This document shows positions 18,037-24,605 of a DNA stretch of 45,950 nt, piece after piece (within the stretch, counting starts at the first letter, position 1; each line of letters opens with the position of its first letter). The position numbers were made by a program, and so were the translations under genes. The notes below the pieces were generated by a model that ran no database searches, was not told the origin of the DNA, and was given only the letters and a program-made list of their open reading frames with translations. The stretch covers positions 1 through 45,950 of the forward strand of contig AP025253.1 of NCBI GenBank assembly GCA_016865505.2, in the 5' to 3' direction. This stretch comes from Bryobacterales bacterium F-183. GTDB taxonomy: Bacteria; Acidobacteriota; Terriglobia; Bryobacterales; Bryobacteraceae.

Positions 18037-18268
18037 AGTTCGAATTGGTGTCCTCCGAGTTTCACACGTATATTCAGTATCTAGTTATCGTTGTCTATTT
18101 CACGCGCTCCGCGTCCGAATTCACGCGGTTTCTCGCGTGGGGCGTGATACTGGCTTCGCCCCCGCTGCACCAACACTATCCCAAATGGCTAACCGTTTGG
18201 ATGGCCAACTGTCTGGATGGCGCCTGGCTAAATGGAAGATGTGTAGCTGTCTGATTGCGCGCTATTGT
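18037..18268. other. Intergenic region upstream of the WbpB-like gene
   Basis: 232 bp without a gene. The half next to the dehydrogenase is AT-richer and should hold its promoter, though I cannot assign one firmly. CACGCG and CGCGTG form an inverted repeat near 18122-18139. The other half is an octamer array (listed separately). Confidence 0.5.
18184..18255 (-). repeat. Octamer-phased repeat array, nine units
   Basis: Read on the plus strand, nine units follow without a break: AATGGCTA, ACCGTTTG, GATGGCCA, ACTGTCTG, GATGGCGC, CTGGCTAA, ATGGAAGA, TGTGTAGC, TGTCTGAT. The family consensus (TAGACAGC-like) reads on the minus strand. It is wholly intergenic, just past the phosphoglycosyltransferase stop. 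Confidence 0.65.
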
Positions 18269-18277
18269 CTAGCGTGC
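18257..18277 (-). terminator. Hairpin over the stop of the phosphoglycosyltransferase
   Basis: Arms GCGCGCTA (18257-18264) and TAGCGTGC (18270-18277) with a 5-nt loop; one position pairs as G-T. The stop codon lies inside the hairpin. There is no T-run, so it is only a candidate terminator or RNA-stabilising structure. Confidence 0.35.
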
Positions 18278-19714
18278 ACCCGATCCGCCCAACACCGCTT
18301 TAGGCGTCTTCAGCAGAATTTTTACGTCCTGCCAGAGATTCCACGTTGCGCCGTAGCGCAAGTCAAGCCGTACCATCTCATCGAAGGTCACCCGGCTGCG
18401 GCCTTCTACCTGCCACAGTCCAGTAATGCCCGGCATCGCTGCATACAAACGCCGGCGGTGCCACCGCGAGTACCGCTTCACTTCGTAGGGAATCGGGGGC
18501 CTCGGACCAATCAGACTCATGTCTCCGCGCAGCACGTTGTACAACTGCGGAAGCTCATCGAGACTGGTCTTACGGAGGAACTTGCCGACGCCGGTAATCC
18601 GGCTATCGCTCTTCAATTTGAAGGTACCGCATTGCGGCGCCGCTCCGCTGATCAGTGTGGCAACGAACTTTTCGTGCTCGCTTGGATCGTTACCATGCCG
18701 CATCGACCGGAACTTATAGAACGTGAACTCGCGGCCCCGGAAACCCACGCGTGTCTGACGAAAGAACACGGGGCCCGGCGACGACAGTTTCACCGTCAAA
18801 GCCAACAGGGCAAACAACGGAGACAGAACCAAAAGACCTACGGCGCTGCCCAAAACATCAACCAGCCGCTTCACCAGAAATTGCAGCGGATGCCGCTCTG
18901 CCGGTGTCACCGTTGCCAGCAACTCTTCCGGACTCGGCTCGTGCCGGCCTTCGTCGTTGGGCAAATAGCTGATCGAAACGGAATTGACGTCCAGATCGCA
19001 TTCGTTGGCAGCCTGCGAAACCGCAAGACCGAGGCTCGCCACGTCGCGATTGGTCAGCTCAGGCTCAGCGAACAGAATCGCAATGCGTCTGCCCTTCTCC
19101 TGCCAGCCGACCGTGTCGAACGGCTGCAGTTCCTGACCCAGGGCACTGGTAAACTGCACCAGCAGCTCGTCGGAGCCTTCCGCTTCCGCAATGGGGGCGG
19201 CAGACACCAGGGCGAGCACAAAGCCACGGCCCGAACGTTCGCTTCGCTTCTGTTCTTTTTTGGTTCGTTCCTGAATCGGTTCAAGAATCGGGGAGGGAAT
19301 GTAATCGACTGTGTCGAAGTCCGCCGCCTGCTGCCAGCGCAGAGTGGTGTATTCGCGCAGTCCCGCACGCTCAATCTTTTCCCAAAGCGCACGTTCAATC
19401 AGTTCGCGTGGCTGATCGCTCAGATCGGTAAATAGCACGCCCAGGGTTTCACCCCCGGCCAGCCACCCAATCTCATCGTTCACCCGCAGTTGACGGTTCA
19501 AGCACGTGATAGCATCCACAAACTTCCGGCTCGCGCCTTCAGCTTGCAGTAGCGGACCGCACTGTATTTCGGCTAACGCACACTGAGCACCCGTGTAAAG
19601 GTTGCGCTTTTTCTCGCGATTCAAAGCCGCTCCGAGGCTCTGTCCCGCAACTAGCGTCAGCCCACTCTCTAGGCCAGCAAGTGCACTCTGGCCTAAGATT
19701 GACGGAGTTGACAT
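18269..19714 (-). CDS. Initiating undecaprenyl-phosphate sugar phosphotransferase with soluble N-terminal tandem module
   Basis: 481 residues. Residues about 280-475 are a complete bacterial sugar transferase domain: one membrane helix (about 286-310), KFRSM (334-338), TSLDELPQL (383-391), GPRPP (403-407) and PGITGLWQV (428-436). It would start EPS synthesis by moving a sugar-1-phosphate onto undecaprenyl phosphate. Instead of the usual four membrane helices, residues 1-270 are soluble and contain two similar blocks, around DEIGWLAGGETLGVLFTDL (80-98) and FDTVGWQEKGRRIAILFAEP (199-218), reminiscent of degenerate GGDEF-like domains. ATG at 19714. A TATACT -10-like box lies on the minus strand at 19803-19808. 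Confidence 0.87.
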   Translation of the reverse strand: MSTPSILGQSALAGLESGLTLVAGQSLGAALNREKKRNLYTGAQCALAEIQCGPLLQAEGASRKFVDAITCLNRQLRVNDEIGWLAGGETLGVLFTDLSDQPRELIERALWEKIERAGLREYTTLRWQQAADFDTVDYIPSPILEPIQERTKKEQKRSERSGRGFVLALVSAAPIAEAEGSDELLVQFTSALGQELQPFDTVGWQEKGRRIAILFAEPELTNRDVASLGLAVSQAANECDLDVNSVSISYLPNDEGRHEPSPEELLATVTPAERHPLQFLVKRLVDVLGSAVGLLVLSPLFALLALTVKLSSPGPVFFRQTRVGFRGREFTFYKFRSMRHGNDPSEHEKFVATLISGAAPQCGTFKLKSDSRITGVGKFLRKTSLDELPQLYNVLRGDMSLIGPRPPIPYEVKRYSRWHRRRLYAAMPGITGLWQVEGRSRVTFDEMVRLDLRYGATWNLWQDVKILLKTPKAVLGGSGAR

Positions 19715-19900
19715 CGTTCGGCAATCTCGTTTCTTTGCAGTTGTATGAACAACAATTTTCTAGGGTCGGTGGGTGCCGTTCCGCCCCAGTTCATGTTTTC
19801 ACAGTATATCATGTGGGTATCTTCCGGCTTCCTCAACAAGTCCTAGTTCGCAAAGGCTAAAACTAAGAGAGTATAGCCCCTTAGGGATATACCTCCCATG

Positions 19901-20130
19901 TTGTGACAGGCGCGAAAACTGGGAAAAGGAGGTCATACTTTTTTCACCTTTCATAAAATCAATCACTTACAGTCGCTACCCGCACTTGTCACAGCTCCTG
20001 ATCTGTCGGTCCTATCCTGTACATCTCCCCCGTTGTGACAAGCCTGTGCAAAACTCAGACCCTTTACTATCAACAACTTAACGTTGTCACAACACCCTTT
20101 TCCGTCGGTACTATCGTGCACATGTCACAA
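19901..20130. repeat. Five TTGTCACA/TTGTGACA motifs interleaved with the iterons
   Basis: TTGTGACAGG at 19901-19910, CTTGTCACAG at 19985-19994, TTGTGACAA at 20033-20041, GTTGTCACAAC at 20083-20093 (almost palindromic) and ATGTCACAA at 20122-20130. Both orientations occur. They could bind a second origin protein or a regulator; their spacing is irregular. Confidence 0.55.
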
Positions 20131-20195
20131 ATGTCGGTGCCATCCTGTACAAGAGTCGATACTATCCTGTACAGCAGTCGGTACTATCCTGTACA
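20006..20195 (+). repeat. Five direct-repeat iterons (consensus TCGGTACTATCCTGTACA)
   Basis: Copies: TCGGTCCTATCCTGTACA at 20006-20023; TCGGTACTATCGTGCACA at 20105-20122; TCGGTGCCATCCTGTACA at 20134-20151; TCGATACTATCCTGTACA at 20156-20173; TCGGTACTATCCTGTACA at 20178-20195. The last three are spaced 22 bp start to start, about two helical turns, all in the same direction, as expected for initiator binding sites of plasmid origins. The first copy stands 99 bp apart. Confidence 0.85.
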
Positions 20196-20264
20196 AAGAG
20201 GCACCTTAAACTGCTGAAAACAAACCAGTTGCAAACCCTTAATTAGACTAATAAGACTAATTGG

Positions 20265-20297
20265 CACAGCCTGTTCCGCACAACTCCACAGGCTGTG
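20265..20297. promoter_or_regulatory. 9-bp inverted repeat upstream of the helicase gene
   Basis: CACAGCCTG (20265-20273) and CAGGCTGTG (20289-20297) are perfect inverted repeats around a 15-nt loop, ending 18 bp before the helicase ATG. It could be an operator, a leader hairpin limiting translation, or part of the origin. Confidence 0.45.
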
Positions 20298-20315
20298 TGA
20301 GACACTGTTGCCGCG

Positions 20316-21608
20316 ATGCGAACCTTCCACCTCGCGGATGAGTTTCACGATCAGGCCGCCGAACAGGCCCTGCTGGCTGCCGTTTTGGCCGATTCTGACC
20401 TCGCCAGACACCTCGCTATATATCTATCGCCCGATCTATTCCCCCTTGAAAATGGAGTCGCTACCCGAATTTGCGGGGGAGAATACCCCTCAGAGGTGGT
20501 AGGTACTTGGGTACCTGCAAAAGACCCCGCCTCCACCCTCAAAAAACTGCAGGACTTGGCTCGCCGCCGTGAGCTTGCCACCCTTCAACAACAAATTGGT
20601 GAGGTTTTGTACAATCCGGACCGTCCGGTGCAGGATGCTGCAGCTCTGATTGAGCAGTGGCGGTCGGCGGCAAAGGCCACTCCGGTACGGATGGTCAGCG
20701 CTGCGGGATCTGATTTGGCGGCCGACGTCCTGCGGGAAAGCGAAAGCCGTTTTGCCCGGCGCAAAGCGGAAGGTTCAGCGGTGATGGGCATCCGGACAGG
20801 AATTCCCCGCCTCGACGCGCTGATGAACGGCTTTTGCCCGGGACTGCACGTCCTCGGCGGCGCGCCCGGCGCCGGCAAAACGACGCTGGCTTTGCAGATG
20901 GCGATGCAGGCGGCGAGCTCCGGGGTCCCGGCGCTGTACCTGACCTACGAGAACACCCCGGCGAACCTGGTCCTCAAGGCGATCTGTGCGGAAGCCGACA
21001 TTGCGCCTTTGGACGTCGAGCGGGGCTTCGGCAAACCAGAAACGCTTTCGGCAGCTGCGGCGACCCTCAAGCCGGCGCTCGACAAGGTGGCGTTCGTCGA
21101 AGGTACGCTGCGGCTGAGCACCGGCGCGATTCGCGCTCTTGCCGAGGACTGGCGCACCCGCCACAACGCGCCGCGAATCCTGATCATCGTCGACTACCTG
21201 CAGCGCGCCGCGCACCAGGGCGGCTACGAGCTGTTGCGGCAGAACGTGTCGCGTCTGGCGGCGGAACTGCGCGAGATCTCGTCGGCGCTCTCTTCCCCGG
21301 TGTTGGCATTGGCGTCGCAAAACCGTTCGGGCGGCGATTACGGCAAGGGCGGCGGGTCGGCGAACCTCGATTCGCTGAAGGAAAGCGGCGACCTCGAGTA
21401 CGGCGCTGACAGCGTGATGTTTCTGCGGGCCAACAAATCCCGGACGCTGTCCGAGCCCTTCCGGGCCATTGAAATCGCGCTGGTGAAAAACCGCTTCGGT
21501 CCTCTGGGGGCCGTCCCGCTGGTGTACCGCGCCGATGTCGGCGAGCTGTACGAAGACGAAAACCAGTCCACGCATACGATTAAGTGGCTGGAAGACTCAG
21601 TTGTTTAG
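20316..21608 (+). CDS. DnaB-like replicative helicase
   Basis: 430 residues. A short DnaB_N-like domain (AEQALLAAVLADSDLARHLAIYLSPDLF, about 15-42) is followed by a RecA-like ATPase: Walker A GGAPGAGKT (181-189, Lys188), Walker B ILIIVDYLQ (Asp293), the SQNR sensor (334-337) and KESGDLEYGAD (355-365), matching the DnaB motif that ends in IEQDAD. It should unwind DNA at the fork started at the adjacent iterons. It heads an apparent operon with the primase, whose start lies 11 bp past the stop. The stop and that gap are formed by an octamer array. Phage-type helicase is an alternative reading, but no phage structural gene is present. Confidence 0.85.
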   Translation: MRTFHLADEFHDQAAEQALLAAVLADSDLARHLAIYLSPDLFPLENGVATRICGGEYPSEVVGTWVPAKDPASTLKKLQDLARRRELATLQQQIGEVLYNPDRPVQDAAALIEQWRSAAKATPVRMVSAAGSDLAADVLRESESRFARRKAEGSAVMGIRTGIPRLDALMNGFCPGLHVLGGAPGAGKTTLALQMAMQAASSGVPALYLTYENTPANLVLKAICAEADIAPLDVERGFGKPETLSAAAATLKPALDKVAFVEGTLRLSTGAIRALAEDWRTRHNAPRILIIVDYLQRAAHQGGYELLRQNVSRLAAELREISSALSSPVLALASQNRSGGDYGKGGGSANLDSLKESGDLEYGADSVMFLRANKSRTLSEPFRAIEIALVKNRFGPLGAVPLVYRADVGELYEDENQSTHTIKWLEDSVV

Positions 21609-21661
21609 ACAGTCAGCCATGCAGACAGCCAAACAGCTAGACAGGTACACATTGAGCCAGC
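21598..21661 (+). repeat. Octamer-phased array forming the helicase/primase junction
   Basis: Eight units in phase: CAGTTGTT, TAGACAGT, CAGCCATG, CAGACAGC, CAAACAGC, TAGACAGG, TACACATT, GAGCCAGC. The helicase stop (21606-21608) and the primase ATG (21619-21621) are both inside it, and it encodes the first primase residues MQTAKQLDRYTLSQ. Confidence 0.75.
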
Positions 21662-22482
21662 TGCAACCGGTGCGCGGCGAGGGCGGCCGGAGTGTACGCG
21701 CGTTATGCCCGTTCCACGGCAGTGACCGGCAGCGCAGTCTGCGTGTGGACGAAGCCAGCGGACGTTTTCACTGCTTTGCCTGTGGCGCCTGGGGCTACCT
21801 CGACGGCGGAAAGTCGCGCACCTGGACGCCGGGTCCCAAAACGGTCTACGCGCCGCCGAAGTTTGAAGATCGCGCGGACCTCGCGGCGGCTTACCATGCG
21901 AACCTCTGGCAAGCTCGCGAGTACGTGGAGGTGGTGCGCGGCATCCCGTACGATCTGGCGTTACGGCACGGACTAGGCTTTGCTCCCGCCGGACGTTGGG
22001 CGCACCGGGCGCGCGACATCCGCGGCGGGCGTTTCGTTGTGCCGCATACGACCCCAACCGGCGAGGTCGTGAACCTGTACGGCCGGGCGGTGCATTCGGA
22101 AACTGCAAAGGAGTACCGGCATGACCACTTACCCGGTCCCAAAGGCTACTTCAACGCGGCGGCCTTGGGGTCCGGCAGCGGGCCTTTATACGTCTGCGAA
22201 GGGCCGTTCGACGCGCTGAGCCTGATGGCGGCAGGAGTGGAACGGGCGGTAGCGATCTTTGGCGTCCGGGGCTGGCGCTGGGATTGGGCGCGCGAGGTCC
22301 GCGACCTGGTTTTGGCGTTGGACGCTGATGCTGCCGGTTCTGCGGCCTGGCTCGAACTGGCGCGCGAGGCCTGCCGCCGTGGGATTCGTGTGTCGCTGAT
22401 TGAGGATTATGGCGCAGGCTGCAAAGATGCCAACGAAGCGTGGATTCACGGGCATTTGCGGGCTCGTTTGGTCCGGTCTTAG
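21619..22482 (+). CDS. DNA primase with CHC2 zinc finger and Toprim domain
   Basis: 287 residues, about half the length of bacterial DnaG. The zinc-binding set is Cys30, His33, Cys52 and Cys55 (CPFH...FHCFAC). The Toprim domain has Glu194 in YVCEGPFDAL and Asp235/Asp237 in LALDADAAG. It lacks the C-terminal helicase-interaction domain of DnaG and resembles plasmid or phage primases. It probably primes the forks served by the DnaB-like helicase. ATG at 21619 was chosen: it follows the helicase stop, and upstream codons lie inside the helicase gene. The first nine residues come from the octamer array. Confidence 0.85.
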   Translation: MQTAKQLDRYTLSQLQPVRGEGGRSVRALCPFHGSDRQRSLRVDEASGRFHCFACGAWGYLDGGKSRTWTPGPKTVYAPPKFEDRADLAAAYHANLWQAREYVEVVRGIPYDLALRHGLGFAPAGRWAHRARDIRGGRFVVPHTTPTGEVVNLYGRAVHSETAKEYRHDHLPGPKGYFNAAALGSGSGPLYVCEGPFDALSLMAAGVERAVAIFGVRGWRWDWAREVRDLVLALDADAAGSAAWLELAREACRRGIRVSLIEDYGAGCKDANEAWIHGHLRARLVRS

Positions 22483-22501
22483 GTTTCTTGCTGTTATTGC
22501 G

Positions 22502-22555
22502 TAGATGGGCACATCTATGTCCTCCAATAATGCATAATAAAGGATGTTATTATGC
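22502..22555. promoter_or_regulatory. Two inverted repeats in the recombinase leader, one covering the start codon
   Basis: TAGATG (22502-22507) pairs with CATCTA (22512-22517). Then GCATAATAA (22532-22540) pairs perfectly with TTATTATGC (22547-22555). The loop of the second holds the AAGGA ribosome site and its right arm contains the ATG at 22552. In RNA this would hide the start; in DNA it would suit a recombinase binding site or self-regulating operator. Confidence 0.6.
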
Positions 22556-23514
22556 ACATTGCAGCGCTGACGAATTCCCTGCCCGCCATCGTCCGGCGTT
22601 CTGGTTCCGCAGCGGTTTTTGCGGCCGAGGAGTTCTTTTACGGCGCGATCCGAAACGAGCACACCCGGGCGGCGTACCGGCGCGCGATTGTGCGCTTTCT
22701 TGCTTGGGCAGAGGCGGAAGGCCTGGAACTCGCGAGGATCGCTCCCCGCGATGTCGGCCAGTATTTGGCGGCGCTCGCGAAGTCCACGTCGATCACCACT
22801 CGCAAGCAGCATCTTTCGGCGCTGCGGCATTTCTTCGACGCCCTGGTGACCCGTCATGCCATTCTGTTGAACCCGGCCTTATCGGTGCGCGGCGAACGGT
22901 ACTCGGTGGTGGAAGGCAAGACGCCGGAGATTTCCGCAGCCGATGCGCGTACCCTGCTGCAGTCGATTCCGGTGGAGGACGATACGCTCACCGGCCTGCG
23001 AGACCGGGCGTTGCTGGCTGTCCTGATCTACACCGCGTCGCGTGCCGGTGCAGTGGCAGGACTTCGGCGCGGCGACCTGTACCGGACCTCTTCCGAAGCG
23101 TCCTATCAATTGCATTTTGCGGAGAAAGGCGGAAAGTCCCGCGAGATCCCCGTTCGCGAGGATCTGGCACGGCTCCTGTTTGCCTGGATGGATGCGGCCG
23201 GGTTACGAAATGCGCCCAAGACTTCCCCGCTCTTTCCGAGCTTTTCGCGGAAGACCCAGGCGTTTACAGACCGGCCGATTCATGTGAACGACGTCTGCCG
23301 GATGATGAAGCGGCGGCTGCGCGCGGCGGGATTACCGGACACATTGTCGCCGCACTCGTTCCGCGTGGCGACAATCACCAATCTTCTGGAACAAGGCGTC
23401 CCGCTCGAAGATGTACAGCGCCTCGCCGGGCATGCCGACCCGCGCACCACGCGCCTTTACGACCGGCGGGACCGGAAGATCACGCGCAACCTCGTCGAAC
23501 GGATCACCATTTAG
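22552..23514 (+). CDS. Tyrosine recombinase (Xer/phage-integrase family)
   Basis: 320 residues. An N-terminal SAM-like core-binding domain (about 20-105) and a catalytic domain with all residues in place: Arg164 (TASRAGAVAGL), Lys195 (EKGGKSREIPV), His268 and Arg271 (LSPHSFRVAT), His294 (LAGHADPRTT) and nucleophile Tyr303 (TRLYDRRD). In a plasmid core such an enzyme usually resolves multimers; it could also integrate or excise an element. It starts 70 bp after the primase, behind two inverted repeats. Its stop overlaps that of the convergent RHH gene by 4 bp within an octamer array. Confidence 0.9.
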   Translation: MHIAALTNSLPAIVRRSGSAAVFAAEEFFYGAIRNEHTRAAYRRAIVRFLAWAEAEGLELARIAPRDVGQYLAALAKSTSITTRKQHLSALRHFFDALVTRHAILLNPALSVRGERYSVVEGKTPEISAADARTLLQSIPVEDDTLTGLRDRALLAVLIYTASRAGAVAGLRRGDLYRTSSEASYQLHFAEKGGKSREIPVREDLARLLFAWMDAAGLRNAPKTSPLFPSFSRKTQAFTDRPIHVNDVCRMMKRRLRAAGLPDTLSPHSFRVATITNLLEQGVPLEDVQRLAGHADPRTTRLYDRRDRKITRNLVERITI

Positions 23515-23553
23515 CTGTTTGCCTGTTTCGACAGCCAACTGTTTAGCAGTTCT
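23506..23553 (-). repeat. Octamer-phased array at the recombinase/RHH convergent stops
   Basis: On the plus strand: ACCATTTA, GCTGTTTG, CCTGTTTC, GACAGCCA, ACTGTTTA, GCAGTTCT. The consensus reads on the minus strand (TAAACAGT, GAAACAGG, CAAACAGC). It holds both stop codons and encodes the last residues NSWLSKQANS of the RHH protein and the Thr-Ile end of the recombinase. Confidence 0.7.
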
Positions 23554-23813
23554 TCCACCAGGTCGCTCAGTTCGCGTTGCTGGGTGACCAGGCGGGATTT
23601 GACGGCCAGATGGGTGGAGCGCCGGACATAGGTGGTGAACTTCATGTATTCCGGGTCCACACTCTTAGCCAGTTGACTGTCTGGCGGTTTGGCTGTCTGA
23701 ACGGCAGGCGCTACGGCTGCTGGAACGGCTGCAGCAGGAACCGTTTCCGCGGCTCGGGCAATGCGCAGCGCGTCGAAGGGACTGGGCTTTCCGCTGTTTG
23801 ACTGTTTAGCCAT
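23511..23813 (-). CDS. Ribbon-helix-helix DNA-binding protein, putative ParG/ParB-like partition partner
   Basis: 100 residues. The C-terminal part (about 57-94, YMKFTTYVRRSTHLAVKSRL... to EELLNSWL) has the beta-strand plus two-helix pattern of RHH proteins. The N-terminal half is a flexible Ala/Pro-rich arm, as in ParG-type centromere-binding proteins. It follows a short ParA with an 8-bp overlap (ATGGCTAA), the layout of type Ib partition operons. It would bind the centromere and its own operator and stimulate ParA ATPase. Much of its coding sequence (start, linker, end) consists of octamer arrays. A plain regulator role is possible. The frame could open further upstream at 23837, but that lies inside parA. 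Confidence 0.65.
   Translation of the reverse strand: MAKQSNSGKPSPFDALRIARAAETVPAAAVPAAVAPAVQTAKPPDSQLAKSVDPEYMKFTTYVRRSTHLAVKSRLVTQQRELSDLVEELLNSWLSKQANS
23660..23707 (-). repeat. Octamer-phased array in the linker of the RHH gene
   Basis: On the plus strand: CACTCTTA, GCCAGTTG, ACTGTCTG, GCGGTTTG, GCTGTCTG, AACGGCAG. It encodes the VQTAKPPDSQLAKS segment of the RHH protein's linker. A related unit, AACGGCTG, sits exactly three units on at 23724-23731. Confidence 0.6.
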
Positions 23814-23824
23814 TTCGCTGTTCA
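23793..23824 (-). repeat. Octamer-phased array at the parA/RHH overlap
   Basis: On the plus strand: GCTGTTTG, ACTGTTTA, GCCATTTC, GCTGTTCA. It contains the parA stop and the RHH start, encoding MAKQSNSG in one frame and IEQRNG in the other. Confidence 0.6.
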
Positions 23825-24414
23825 ATCTCCTTTCCAATGGCGACGTAATCGCTCCAGGCCTGGGTCGCGATGTCGCCGCCCTTCACCACTTCGTCCACGG
23901 TGACGCCGTCGAGTGCGGCGCGCTGGAAAGCGACGGTACGCCGGATCTCACCTTTGAAAACCGGGAGGCCGGCGTTGACCAGAGTCTGGCGGGCGTTGTC
24001 GCCGTCGGTCATCGGCTTGGGCGGCACGATGGTGAGCAGAATCCGGTAGTCCTTGTTGCCCAGCTGTCGGAGCGCCTCGATGGTCATAAGGAGCGCGTCG
24101 AGAGAAAACGGGTCCGGGGTGCAGGGCAGGATGAGCAGATCGCAGCCGTCAGCGAGGGCCTTGAGGTCCTGAGGTTCGGGGCGGGCCTTGGTGTCGATGA
24201 TGAGGTGTTCGCACTTGCGGGCGTACATGGCGATCTGGTGTTCGCCGGCCACATGGAATTTGGGATTGCCGCGAGCGGCCCAGGTAGAAGAGCTACGGTT
24301 GGGGTCGCCGTCGATGAGCACCGTGGGCGCTTTGCGGCTGAAGTACGACGCCAGATGGATGGCTGTCGTGGTCTTGCCGACGCCGCCCTTAAACGATGCC
24401 ACGGTGAGGATCAT
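23806..24414 (-). CDS. parA: ParA-family partition ATPase
   Basis: 202 residues with the deviant Walker A KGGVGKTT (9-16), VLIDGDPNRSSSTWA (Walker A' region) and CEHLIIDTKARPEPQDL (Walker B). There is no N-terminal helix-turn-helix and the length is about 200, which places it with type Ib partition ATPases that pair with small RHH proteins. It would form an ATP-dependent gradient on the nucleoid that moves plasmid copies apart. A perfect TATAAT lies only 12 bp before the ATG, so the transcript may be nearly leaderless. It is divergent from the initiator-like gene across an octamer array. A MinD-like or orphan role is less likely given the RHH partner. Confidence 0.88.
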   Translation of the reverse strand: MILTVASFKGGVGKTTTAIHLASYFSRKAPTVLIDGDPNRSSSTWAARGNPKFHVAGEHQIAMYARKCEHLIIDTKARPEPQDLKALADGCDLLILPCTPDPFSLDALLMTIEALRQLGNKDYRILLTIVPPKPMTDGDNARQTLVNAGLPVFKGEIRRTVAFQRAALDGVTVDEVVKGGDIATQAWSDYVAIGKEIEQRNG

Positions 24415-24425
24415 GTCAAAACAAC

Positions 24426-24431
24426 ATTATA
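24426..24431 (-). promoter_or_regulatory. Putative -10 box of parA (TATAAT)
   Basis: TATAAT on the minus strand, 12 bp upstream of the parA ATG at 24414. No good -35 is visible (GGCTCA at 17 bp spacing), so activation or an alternative sigma contact may be needed. It overlaps one arm of the 11-bp inverted repeat. Confidence 0.45.
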
Positions 24432-24513
24432 GACAAATGTTTGGCTGTTGAGCCAGGAAACTGTTTAGACAGCTAACCCGCTAGACAGGTAGCTGTTTCA
24501 CATTTGTCTATCG
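24426..24513 (+). repeat. Eleven-unit octamer array in the parA/rep intergenic region, closed by an 11-bp inverted repeat
   Basis: Units without interruption: ATTATAGA, CAAATGTT, TGGCTGTT, GAGCCAGG, AAACTGTT, TAGACAGC, TAACCCGC, TAGACAGG, TAGCTGTT, TCACATTT, GTCTATCG. Its two ends are perfect inverted repeats: ATAGACAAATG (24429-24439) and CATTTGTCTAT (24501-24511). Its place upstream of parA, and its phasing, make it the best candidate for a centromere/operator of the RHH protein. Confidence 0.75.
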
Positions 24514-24552
24514 GAATGTTTTGTAAGGGAGGTTGCCAAACGGTAGATTTCG

Positions 24553-24558
24553 TATACT
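24553..24558 (+). promoter_or_regulatory. Putative -10 box upstream of the initiator-like gene (TATACT)
   Basis: TATACT at 24553-24558, with TTGCCA at 24532-24537 as a poorly spaced (15 bp) -35 candidate. It suits a start at 24606 and argues against the upstream start at 24516. Weak call. Confidence 0.3.
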
Positions 24559-24605
24559 TTACTCAAGAATCCGATTCGCGCCGCCTGTGGGCGCCAAAGG
24601 CGTTG

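Larger units (their letters stand above)
19715..20315. other. Putative iteron-type origin of replication
   Basis: 601 bp without a credible gene, AT-richer than its surroundings. It contains five 18-bp iterons (20006-20195), five copies of TTGTCACA or its complement TTGTGACA/ATGTCACA interleaved with them, an imperfect palindrome at 19871-19892 and a 9-bp inverted repeat at 20265-20297. The replication genes begin directly after it, gene direction switches across it, and G/C bias switches sign near it. No perfect DnaA box (TTATCCACA) was found. An origin is inferred, not shown. Confidence 0.7.

Noticed and set aside
20006-20195. CRISPR-like array
   Set aside because: Repeats are 18 bp with 4-11 bp gaps and one 81-bp gap, without spacers of constant length or cas genes; they fit iterons.
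19773-20217. Small plus-strand open frames in the origin region, and an AAGGAGG-like sequence near 19926
   Set aside because: No start codon lies at a proper distance from the ribosome-site-like sequence, and the peptides have no coding character; they overlap the iterons.
20316-23514. Prophage
   Set aside because: Helicase, primase and tyrosine recombinase could be phage-like, but there are no structural, lysis or packaging genes, while an iteron region, parA and RHH are present.
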